Positions 7,085-12,993 of a DNA stretch of 17,501 nt are shown piece by piece. The DNA lies in the NCBI GenBank assembly GCA_035711465.1, contig DASTCC010000420.1, positions 1 through 17,501 of the forward strand, given 5' to 3'. Source of the stretch: DASTCC01 sp035711465. GTDB lineage: Bacteria > Acidobacteriota > Vicinamibacteria > Vicinamibacterales > SCN-69-37. The notes beneath the pieces were generated by a model. It saw only the letters and a list, made by a program, of their open reading frames with translations. It was not told where the DNA came from and ran no database searches. The stretch's first letter is position 1, and each line of letters starts with the position of its first letter. A program made the position numbers and the translations under genes.

Positions 7085-7519
7085 ATGGGCAACATGTCCC
7101 TCCTCGTGGCTCTGGTCCTGCTCATCGCTCAGTCCCCTCAAAAAACCGCGCCCGCCGAGCTCGAGGGCGTGTGGCACGCCGTGTCCATGGAAGGCGCCGG
7201 CAAGCCGATGCCCCCGCAACTGGCCGAAGGCGTCGTCTTCACCTTCACAGGCGAGAAGCTGGTGCTGCGCGGCCTCGGCGGCAACGCCGTCGAGCAGGAG
7301 TGCACCATCGCGATCGACGCCACAGCCTCGCCCAAACGCCTCGACTTCACACCGGTCGGCAGCACCCGCACGGTGTACGCGATCTACGAGATCGGCGGCG
7401 AGAAGCGCGACGAGCTCAAGATCGCCTTCGTCCGCGGCGGCGCCGCCGACAGCCGGCCGACGACGTTCACGACCGCGGTCGGGTCGAATGGTTTGGCTTT
7501 TACGCTGAAAAGACGCTGA
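7085..7519 (+). CDS. TIGR03067 lipocalin-like secreted protein
   Basis: A 144-residue product with a short hydrophobic signal segment (MSLLVALVLLIAQ) is followed by LEGVWHAVSMEGAGKPMPPQLAEGVVFTFTGEKLVLRG. This matches the TIGR03067 family, small beta-barrel domains common in Planctomycetes and Acidobacteria: the LxGxW opening, then VxxTFxGxKLxLxG, then LDFTP, then YAIYEIGG and LKIAFVRGG. The function of the family is unknown. Two in-frame ATG codons are possible, 7085 and 7094. The promoter position favours 7094, which still leaves a complete signal segment. The 286-base region after the stop has no gene, only heptad repeats and the promoter of the next gene. Confidence 0.8.
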   Translation: MGNMSLLVALVLLIAQSPQKTAPAELEGVWHAVSMEGAGKPMPPQLAEGVVFTFTGEKLVLRGLGGNAVEQECTIAIDATASPKRLDFTPVGSTRTVYAIYEIGGEKRDELKIAFVRGGAADSRPTTFTTAVGSNGLAFTLKRR

Positions 7520-7544
7520 CGGGGACGCTGCAGAGCAGCGCTGC

Positions 7545-7721
7545 AAACTCAAGACTTAAGACTCAAAACTTCAGAACGCTGGTGGCGCCTCCGGCGCAAC
7601 TTTCTTCAGAGGGTCCGTAAGAGCGATCAAGAAACAAGATGCGCGGAACGCGCCACCAGAAGACTTGAGTCTTGAGTTTTCAGTTTTGAGGCATCACGCC
7701 TGAGTTCTCAGTTCCGAAGCG
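7545..7721. repeat. Inverted structure built of 7-base tandem repeats
   Basis: The left side reads AACTCAA, GACTTAA, GACTCAA, AACTTCA in tandem (from 7546). The right side holds about eight heptads of the type TTGAGTT, the reverse complement (from about 7662 to 7717). The arms 7548-7588 and 7650-7690 are both 41 bases long. Paired end to end, the outer 21 bases match at 17 positions and the inner 10 (CTGGTGGCGC against GCGCCACCAG) are perfect. The bases between continue to pair partly (GCGCAACTT against AAGATGCGC). This fills most of the gap between the TIGR03067 gene and the permease gene. No coding sequence is seen in it. Confidence 0.75.
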
Positions 7722-7773
7722 GGCCAACCCCTCGCTCCTACAGACCGTCTATACGAGGGTAGCCGATCTGGCA

Positions 7774-7779
7774 TACAGT
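7774..7779 (+). promoter_or_regulatory. -10-like box of the ADOP permease gene
   Basis: TACAGT ends 26 bases before the ATG at 7806, which would give a leader of about 20 bases. The weak Shine-Dalgarno GAGG at 7796-7799, 6 bases before the ATG, fits that leader. The -35 area is not convincing. Confidence 0.35.
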
Positions 7780-7805
7780 GGGCCGGTCGGGTCTCGAGGT
7801 TCTCC

Positions 7806-10436
7806 ATGCGGTTCTGGCCCCGTCTTCGGCAGGTCTGGCGTCAGCTCGTGCACGGCCGGCAGGTCGAGCGTGAGCTCGACGACGAGCTCGCGGCTTACGT
7901 GTCGCTCGCGGCGGACGAGCGCGCTCGAGGCGGGGTCGCGGCCGACGAAGCGCGCCGCCGTGTGCTCGCGGAGTCTGGCGGGCTTCAGCAGATCAAGGAA
8001 CAGGTTCGCGACGTTCGTTCGACCTCCTTCGTGGATCCGCTGATGCAGGACGTCCGTCACGCCTTTCGGCAGATGCGCCGGGCGCCAGCGTTCACGGCGG
8101 CGGCGCTCTCGGCGATCGCGCTCGGCATCGGCGCGAGCACGGCGATGTTCTCGGTGGTCGAGGCCGTGCTGCTTCGGCCGCTGGCCTATCGCGACGCCCA
8201 CGAGCTCGTCGCCGTCCTGCACGACCGCACCGATCCGGTAGCGCCGGCGAACTTCCTCGATTGGCGCCAGCAGGCGAAGAGCTTCTCGTCGATGGCCGCC
8301 GCCGAGTTCTGGACGCCGAACCTGGGCGGCAGCGCTCCGGAAAAAGTATTCGCGCTGCGCGTCACGCCCGATCTGCTGCCCCAGCTCGGTGTCGCGCCGG
8401 CGCTCGGCCGTTTTCCCGGCGCCGGGCCCGAGGCGCTGACCGAGGCGGTCATCGGGTCGAGTCTGTGGCAGCGTCAGTTCGCCGCCGATCCCGGCGCGAT
8501 CGGCCGATCGATCCAGCTCGATGGCACGGCCTACACCGTCGTCGGCGTGATGCCGGCGTCCTTCAAGTTCGCGCCGTTCTGGGCGACGCGCGCGGAGCTC
8601 TGGGCGCCGCTCGACCTCACCGCGCGGGCGACGTCGCGGACCGGCAACAGCCTGCGTGTCTTCGCGCGGCTCGCACCCGGTGTCGGGCTCGACGCCGCCC
8701 GCGATGAGATCGCGGCAATCACCGCCCGGCTGGAGCGCGAGTTCCCCGGCACGAACCGGCGCGTCGAGGTGACGCCGCTGCGCGAGATGGTCGTCGGCGA
8801 CATCCGCCGGCCGATCCTCGCGGTCTTCGCCGCCGTCGCGTTCGTGCTGCTCGTGGCCTGCGCCAACGTCGCGCACATGCTGCTCGCGCGCGCCTCGTCG
8901 CGCGAACGCGAAGTGGCCGTCCGCGCCGCGCTCGGCGCCGATCGCGGCCGTCTCGTCCGCCAGTTCCTCACCGAGAGCGTCATCCTCGGCCTCGCCGGCG
9001 GCATCGCCGGCCTCGGCCTCGCCTACACAGCACTCCAATTCATCGTCGCGATCGCGGCCCCCGAGGTGCCGCGCATCGACAGCGTGGCGCTGAACGGCGC
9101 CGTGCTCGCGGTCGCGCTCGCGACCTCCGTGATCACCGGCGTCATCTTCGGACTCGCGCCCGCCATCCGCGCCCGCCGCCCGGATCTGACGACGACGCTG
9201 AAGGAAGGGGAGCGGGGATCGACGGTGGGTCGCGGCACGCTCAGCCGGCGCGGCTGGATCATCGCGACCGAGATCGCGTTCGCCTCGGTGCTGCTCATCG
9301 GCACCGGGATGATGATTCGCAGCTTCGCCGCGCTCCGCGCCGTCGATCCCGGCTGGGTGCCCGATCGTGTGCTGTCGATGGCCGTTTCGGTCGCCGGCTC
9401 GGCCGAGGCGCCGCCGGGACGGCGCACGCTGTTCTATCAGGAGGCGCTCGCGCGCGTGCGGACGCTGCCCGGCGTCGAGGCGGTCAGCGCGATCAATCAT
9501 CTGCCGCTCGCCGGCGACATCTGGGGCACGCCGTTCACGATCGACGGCCAGCCGGCGCCGGCCGCGGGCGATACGCCGCGGGCGACGTTCAGGGTCGTGT
9601 TGCCCGGGTACTTCGACACGGTTGGACTGCCGATCCTCCGTGGACGCGATTTCACCGATCGCGATGATTTCGACACCCCGGCGGGTGTGATCGTCAACCA
9701 GTCGCTGGTCGACACCTACTTCGGCGGCGAGGACGTCGTCGCGGCGGGCCGGCGCCTGCGGTTCGACGGCGAAGGCACGGCGCCGATCATCGGCGTCGTG
9801 AAGAACGCCGCGCAGAGCGATTGGGCGTCGCCGCCTTCGCCCGAGCTCTACGTCGCGTATCTTCGCAACCGCATGTTCCGCGAGAGTCCCCGATCGCACG
9901 CGACGTTCATGACGTTCGTCGTTCGCACCAGCGGCGACCCGGCGCCGGCGACCGCGTCGGTGCGGCGCACGATCCAGTCGCTGGCGCCGGACGTCACGAT
10001 CTCCGACGTGCTGCTGATGCGCGATCTGGTCACGCAGGCGACGGCGGGTGCGCGCTTCCTTTTGACGTTGATGACCGCGTTCGGCGTCGTGGCGCTCGTG
10101 CTCGCGGCGGTTGGCGTCTACGGCGTCATGAGCTACGTCGTCGCCGGCCGCCGTCACGAGATCGGCATCCGCCTCGCGCTCGGCGCGTCGCCTCGCGGCG
10201 TACTGTGGCAGGTGGTGAAACAGGGACTGGTCATCGCCGCGATCGGCACCGCGACCGGCCTCGTCCTGGCGGCGGGCATGTCGCGCCTCGTGGCCGGCGT
10301 GCTCTACGGCGTCGAGGCGACCGACGCGGTCGTCTTCACGATCGCGCCGATGGCGCTCGTGTTCGTCGCCGCCCTGGCGTCCTTCGCCCCGGCCTGGCGA
10401 GCGAGCCGCGTCGATCCCGTTCGGGAGCTGCGGTAG
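7806..10436 (+). CDS. ADOP-type duplicated ABC transporter permease (MacB/FtsX)
   Basis: The 876-residue product is a double permease of the kind called acidobacterial duplicated orphan permease. Residues 1-90 form a charged cytosolic prefix helix region (RQVERELDDELAAY). The first membrane helix is at about 96-118 (LSAIALGIGASTAMFSVVEAVLL), followed by a MacB-type periplasmic core. An FtsX domain begins near 334 (VAFVLLVACANVAHMLLARASSREREVAVRAALGA). A second half begins near 475 (RRGWIIATEIAFASVLLIGTGMMIRSF) and ends in a second FtsX domain near 750-870, containing RRHEIGIRLALGASPRGVLWQVV. Such proteins resemble the MacB and lipoprotein-export permeases but usually have no linked ATPase. 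None is present here, nor is the PadR-type regulator often found beside this family. The substrate is unknown. Confidence 0.93.
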   Translation: MRFWPRLRQVWRQLVHGRQVERELDDELAAYVSLAADERARGGVAADEARRRVLAESGGLQQIKEQVRDVRSTSFVDPLMQDVRHAFRQMRRAPAFTAAALSAIALGIGASTAMFSVVEAVLLRPLAYRDAHELVAVLHDRTDPVAPANFLDWRQQAKSFSSMAAAEFWTPNLGGSAPEKVFALRVTPDLLPQLGVAPALGRFPGAGPEALTEAVIGSSLWQRQFAADPGAIGRSIQLDGTAYTVVGVMPASFKFAPFWATRAELWAPLDLTARATSRTGNSLRVFARLAPGVGLDAARDEIAAITARLEREFPGTNRRVEVTPLREMVVGDIRRPILAVFAAVAFVLLVACANVAHMLLARASSREREVAVRAALGADRGRLVRQFLTESVILGLAGGIAGLGLAYTALQFIVAIAAPEVPRIDSVALNGAVLAVALATSVITGVIFGLAPAIRARRPDLTTTLKEGERGSTVGRGTLSRRGWIIATEIAFASVLLIGTGMMIRSFAALRAVDPGWVPDRVLSMAVSVAGSAEAPPGRRTLFYQEALARVRTLPGVEAVSAINHLPLAGDIWGTPFTIDGQPAPAAGDTPRATFRVVLPGYFDTVGLPILRGRDFTDRDDFDTPAGVIVNQSLVDTYFGGEDVVAAGRRLRFDGEGTAPIIGVVKNAAQSDWASPPSPELYVAYLRNRMFRESPRSHATFMTFVVRTSGDPAPATASVRRTIQSLAPDVTISDVLLMRDLVTQATAGARFLLTLMTAFGVVALVLAAVGVYGVMSYVVAGRRHEIGIRLALGASPRGVLWQVVKQGLVIAAIGTATGLVLAAGMSRLVAGVLYGVEATDAVVFTIAPMALVFVAALASFAPAWRASRVDPVRELR

Positions 10437-10438
10437 TC

Positions 10439-10465
10439 CCGCCCGGTGCGCTCGTGCCTGGGCGG
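10439..10465 (+). terminator. GC-rich hairpin after the permease gene
   Basis: CCGCCCGG pairs with CCTGGGCGG, giving eight base pairs with a bulged T around a 10-base loop. It begins 2 bases after the permease stop codon. No T tract follows, so it may act as a weak or factor-dependent terminator or as a 3' end stabiliser. Confidence 0.4.
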
Positions 10466-10483
10466 CAGACCGCCGACCCGCAC

Positions 10484-10511
10484 GCAGCACCCAGCACCCA
10501 GCACCCAGCAC
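10484..10511. repeat. Heptad tandem repeat CCAGCAC
   Basis: Three exact copies of CCAGCAC (10491-10511) are preceded by one copy with a single change, GCAGCAC. The tract lies between the permease and the YdeI-like gene and ends 9 bases before the -10 box of the latter. Confidence 0.75.
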
Positions 10512-10520
10512 CGTCTCGTG

Positions 10521-10526
10521 TATTCT
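10521..10526 (+). promoter_or_regulatory. -10 box of the YdeI-like gene, leaderless layout
   Basis: TATTCT ends 6 bases before the GTG at 10533, so transcription should begin at the start codon. The -35 region falls on the CCAGCAC repeat tract and does not resemble consensus, so the repeat may replace or modify that contact. Confidence 0.5.
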
Positions 10527-10532
10527 TCGCGG

Positions 10533-11138
10533 GTGGCCCGCAAAGATCCGCGCGTAGACGCCTACATCAAGAAGGCCGCGCCGTTTGCGCGTCCGATCCT
10601 CACGCACTTGCGCAAGGTCGTGCACCGCGCGTGTCCCCAGGTGACCGAGACGATCAAGTGGGGCGTGCCGGCATTCGAGTACAAGGGCCCGTTCTGCGGC
10701 ATCGCGGCGTTCAAGGCACACGCGATCTTCGGATTCTGGAAGCACGGCCTCCTGGCCAAACAGGGACTGCTCCCGGAGGAACGAACCGCGATGGGCAGCT
10801 TCGGACGGATCACGTCGCTGGACGATCTGCCGGACGAGACGTCGCTGACGCGTCTCATCGAAGCGGCGGCGGCGCTGAACGACGCGGGCGTGAAGGCGCC
10901 GCGCGCGGCGCGCACGCCGAAGCCGCCGATCGGGGTGCCGCCGGCATTCAAGGCGGCGCTCGCCAGGAACAGGAAGACGCTTGCCGCGTTCGAGGCCTTC
11001 AGCCCCAGCCACCGCCGCGAGTATCTCGAGTGGATCACCGAGGCCAGGACCGAGGCGACCCGCGACAAGCGCATCGCCACCGCGCTCGAGTGGATCGCGC
11101 AGGGCAAGAGCCGGAACTGGAAGTATCAGAGGACGTAG
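10533..11138 (+). CDS. YdeI/OmdA-like protein with DUF1801 domain
   Basis: The product has 201 residues in two parts. The N-terminal DUF1801 fold (about 10-115) contains PFARPILTHLRKVVHRACPQVTETIKWGVPAFEYKGPFCGIAAFKAH. The C-terminal OmdA-like helical region (about 133-199) ends in EYLEWITEARTEATRDKRIATALEWIAQGKSRNWKY. Both are typical of the YdeI family, which is linked in the literature to bacteriocin or peptide tolerance but has no settled biochemical role. The start is the GTG at 10533, because VARKDPRVDAYIKKAAPF matches family N-termini and the -10 box is directly upstream. An in-frame start at 10446 would translate the repeat tract and is rejected. Six bases separate this gene from the regulator gene that follows, so the two are probably cotranscribed. 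Confidence 0.88.
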   Translation: MARKDPRVDAYIKKAAPFARPILTHLRKVVHRACPQVTETIKWGVPAFEYKGPFCGIAAFKAHAIFGFWKHGLLAKQGLLPEERTAMGSFGRITSLDDLPDETSLTRLIEAAAALNDAGVKAPRAARTPKPPIGVPPAFKAALARNRKTLAAFEAFSPSHRREYLEWITEARTEATRDKRIATALEWIAQGKSRNWKYQRT

Positions 11139-11144
11139 CCCGCG

Positions 11145-12056
11145 ATGCCGACGTCCCGCCGCGTCCGCTTTGGCGAGTTCGAGGCCGACCTCGCGAGCGG
11201 CGAGCTCTGGCGGAACGGCGAGGCGCTTCGCGTGCAGGATCTGCCATCGCGTCTGCTTGCCGCGCTGCTGGAGCGGCCCGGTGAGCTGGTCACGCGCGCG
11301 GAGCTCGGCGCGCGCATCTGGGGATCGGGCACGTTCGTCGACTTCGACGCCGGCCTCAACACCGCCGTCGCCAAGCTTCGTGAAGCCTTCGGCGACTCGG
11401 CCGATGCGCCGCGGTACATCGAGACCGTCCCGAAACGCGGGTATCGCTTCATCGCGACGATCGAGCCCGTTGCACCGATCGGGTCCGTTGCGCCGAGCGC
11501 GCCGCCTGCGGCCGTCGCCGCCACCGCGACGAATTCGCGCGCGTTGCTCCTCGCCGCCGCCGGCTTCGTCGCGGTGCTCGTGGCTGCGGTCGCGACCGTG
11601 TTCATCGCCCGCGCCGGCAGCGACCAGGGCATCCGCGTCGCCGTCGCGCTGTTCGACAACGAGACCGGCGACGCGTCGTTCGATCGCCTCGCGCAGCTGC
11701 TCACCGACGCGACGGTGATCACGCTCACCGACAACCGCGCGCTGGCGGTGATCGGCAACGCCGCCGTGCTTCGCACCGACCGTCCGTTCCGCGATCTCGT
11801 GAAGATTCGCGAGGCGCTCGGCGCCGAGCTCGTCGTCATCGGCCAGGTCCAACGGACGGAAGCCGGGATCCGCGCGCTCACGCATCTGATCCGGATGTCC
11901 GATCAGGCGCACGTCTGGGTCAAAGCCACCGCGCTTGGCGAGAGCGAGACCCAGCTCGAGCGCGAGGTCACCGCGGCGATCGACGGCGCCATCAGAGAAG
12001 CCGTTCTCAGCCGTCGCGGCGGAGATCAGACTAGCTCGCGATCCGCCGAGCGATGA
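11145..12056 (+). CDS. Membrane-anchored winged-helix regulator with FlgO-like domain
   Basis: This 303-residue protein has three parts. Residues 6-104 form an OmpR/PhoB-type winged helix (RVRFGEFEADLASGELWRNG, then VTRAELGARIWG, then YIETVPKRGYRF). A Pro/Ala linker leads to one membrane helix at 133-156. Residues 162-288 (RVAVALFDNETGDASFDRLAQLLTDATVITLTD, then GAELVVIGQVQR) resemble FlgO/TolB-N-like domains and would lie outside the cytoplasm. The layout resembles CadC/ToxR regulators, in which an outer domain senses and an inner domain binds DNA. No receiver domain or phosphorylation site is present. It follows the YdeI-like gene by 6 bases, with only a weak, distant AGAGGA as ribosome site. 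Its last 26 bases overlap the end of the ankyrin gene on the other strand. Its targets are unknown; its own neighbours are natural candidates. Confidence 0.87.
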   Translation: MPTSRRVRFGEFEADLASGELWRNGEALRVQDLPSRLLAALLERPGELVTRAELGARIWGSGTFVDFDAGLNTAVAKLREAFGDSADAPRYIETVPKRGYRFIATIEPVAPIGSVAPSAPPAAVAATATNSRALLLAAAGFVAVLVAAVATVFIARAGSDQGIRVAVALFDNETGDASFDRLAQLLTDATVITLTDNRALAVIGNAAVLRTDRPFRDLVKIREALGAELVVIGQVQRTEAGIRALTHLIRMSDQAHVWVKATALGESETQLEREVTAAIDGAIREAVLSRRGGDQTSSRSAER

Positions 12057-12828
12057 CGTTGATGGCGGCGTCCCTGATAGTGACGGTCAGAGCGTCGCTC
12101 GAGAAGCGGATACGGACCGACTCGGCGCCGACCGGAAAGAACTCGAGCGAGCCGACGTGCATCAGGTTGCGGTTGACTCGCCCCTTGCGCGCAATCACCA
12201 GGAAGTCGCGCTGCGCCGAGATCTCGAATTGCTCGTCGGAGCCCGGTCCGTACGCGTAGGTGCCGATCAGACGATCGCGGTCCGCGCTCGAGAGCGGTTG
12301 AAGCGCCGGCCGCTCGCCGGCATCGCCCAGGGCAAGGAGATAGTCGTAGACAGCCTTCGCTCGATCTCCGCCAGCTTGCGCATGACTCAGCAGCGGAATG
12401 CCGTGCGGGCCCTTGATGCGCTGGCAACCTGGCGACAACGCGACGAACGCCTTGACGATGTCGAGCTGTCCGAGCATCGCCGCGGAGAACAGCGTGGGCC
12501 GCGCGCCATGTGCGATCAGGTACTCGGCGATGTCGCGGTTGCCCACGTGGGAGGCGGCGCCGAGCGCGGACTCCCAGTCGCCGAAGCCCCAGTCGACGGC
12601 GGCATTCGCCAGCGTCGGCCGGCCGCCGACGAGCTCCCTCACCCGCGCGAGATCGCGGTGGGCGACGCCCACGACCTCCTGCACCAGCGCCGGATCGTGC
12701 ACGGGGAAGCTGGCCGGGGCTGCGGCAGCTTGCGAGATACCGGCGCCGGTCACTCGCGCGCCGAGCGGCGCGAGCGCCAGCGGGGTCGTGGAAACGGTGG
12801 ACAGGAACGAACGACGGGACCAGGACAT
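12031..12828 (-). CDS. Tat-type exported ankyrin repeat protein
   Basis: The 265-residue product begins MSWSRRSFLSTVSTTPLALAPLGA, a twin-arginine signal (SRRSFL followed by a hydrophobic core), so it should be exported folded. Residues about 45-135 contain ankyrin-type helix pairs (DLARVRELVGGRPTLANA, ESALGAASHVGNRDIAEYLIAHGARPTLFSAAMLGQLDIVKAFV). The C-terminal part (about 175-260: RLIGTYAYGPGSDEQFEISAQRDFLVIARKG, then LEFFPVGAESVRIRF) looks like a small beta barrel similar to DUF3471-type domains. The ATG at 12828 is chosen because GGAGG lies 7 bases upstream and the Tat motif follows at once; longer frames upstream are unsupported. It overlaps the regulator gene tail to tail by 26 bases. 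The binding partner is unknown. Confidence 0.82.
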   Translation of the reverse strand: MSWSRRSFLSTVSTTPLALAPLGARVTGAGISQAAAAPASFPVHDPALVQEVVGVAHRDLARVRELVGGRPTLANAAVDWGFGDWESALGAASHVGNRDIAEYLIAHGARPTLFSAAMLGQLDIVKAFVALSPGCQRIKGPHGIPLLSHAQAGGDRAKAVYDYLLALGDAGERPALQPLSSADRDRLIGTYAYGPGSDEQFEISAQRDFLVIARKGRVNRNLMHVGSLEFFPVGAESVRIRFSSDALTVTIRDAAINVIARRIAS

Positions 12829-12939
12829 GGAAGGACCTCCAGACGGAACCGCTCTGACGATGCCCGACCGATGCGCCAGCCGCCATCGACGGCGCCTGAA
12901 TTCCTGCTGAATCCGGCCTGATCGGCGGCGTTCGCGTGC

Positions 12940-12945
12940 TACGAT
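12940..12945 (+). promoter_or_regulatory. -10-like box of the DUF885 operon
   Basis: TACGAT ends 48 bases before the ATG at 12994. A transcript from it would carry a leader of about 40 bases containing the GC palindrome at 12965-12982. The -35 region is weak. The remaining part of this 165-base divergent region shows no other clear element. Confidence 0.35.
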
Positions 12946-12964
12946 GCGCGCGGCCGGCCATCTC

Positions 12965-12982
12965 CCCGGGGCCGGCCCCGGG
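12965..12982 (+). promoter_or_regulatory. 18-bp perfect GC palindrome in the leader of the DUF885 gene
   Basis: Nine bases (CCCGGGGCC) are followed directly by their reverse complement, all G or C. TCT and AGA outside add three more pairs past one bulged C. The right arm merges into GGGAGA, the only Shine-Dalgarno-like purine run before the ATG at 12994. Folding of the mRNA would hide it. It may control translation, or be a DNA site. Confidence 0.5.
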
Positions 12983-12993
12983 AGAATCGCGCG

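Noticed and set aside
10484..10511. CRISPR-like array
   Set aside because: Units are 7 bases with no spacers, so this is a simple tandem repeat. The same holds for the tracts at 7545 and 16772.
10446..10532. Earlier in-frame GTG start of the YdeI-like gene
   Set aside because: It would translate the heptad tract into Pro/Ser/Gln-rich sequence and place the TATTCT box inside the gene. The family N-terminus begins at 10533.
7749..11912. Very long open frame (1387 codons) on the minus strand across the permease, YdeI-like and regulator genes
   Set aside because: It is antisense to three well-supported genes. Its product is a low-complexity mix of Arg, Asp, His, Gly and Ala with no motif, as expected from the third-position GC bias of the sense genes.
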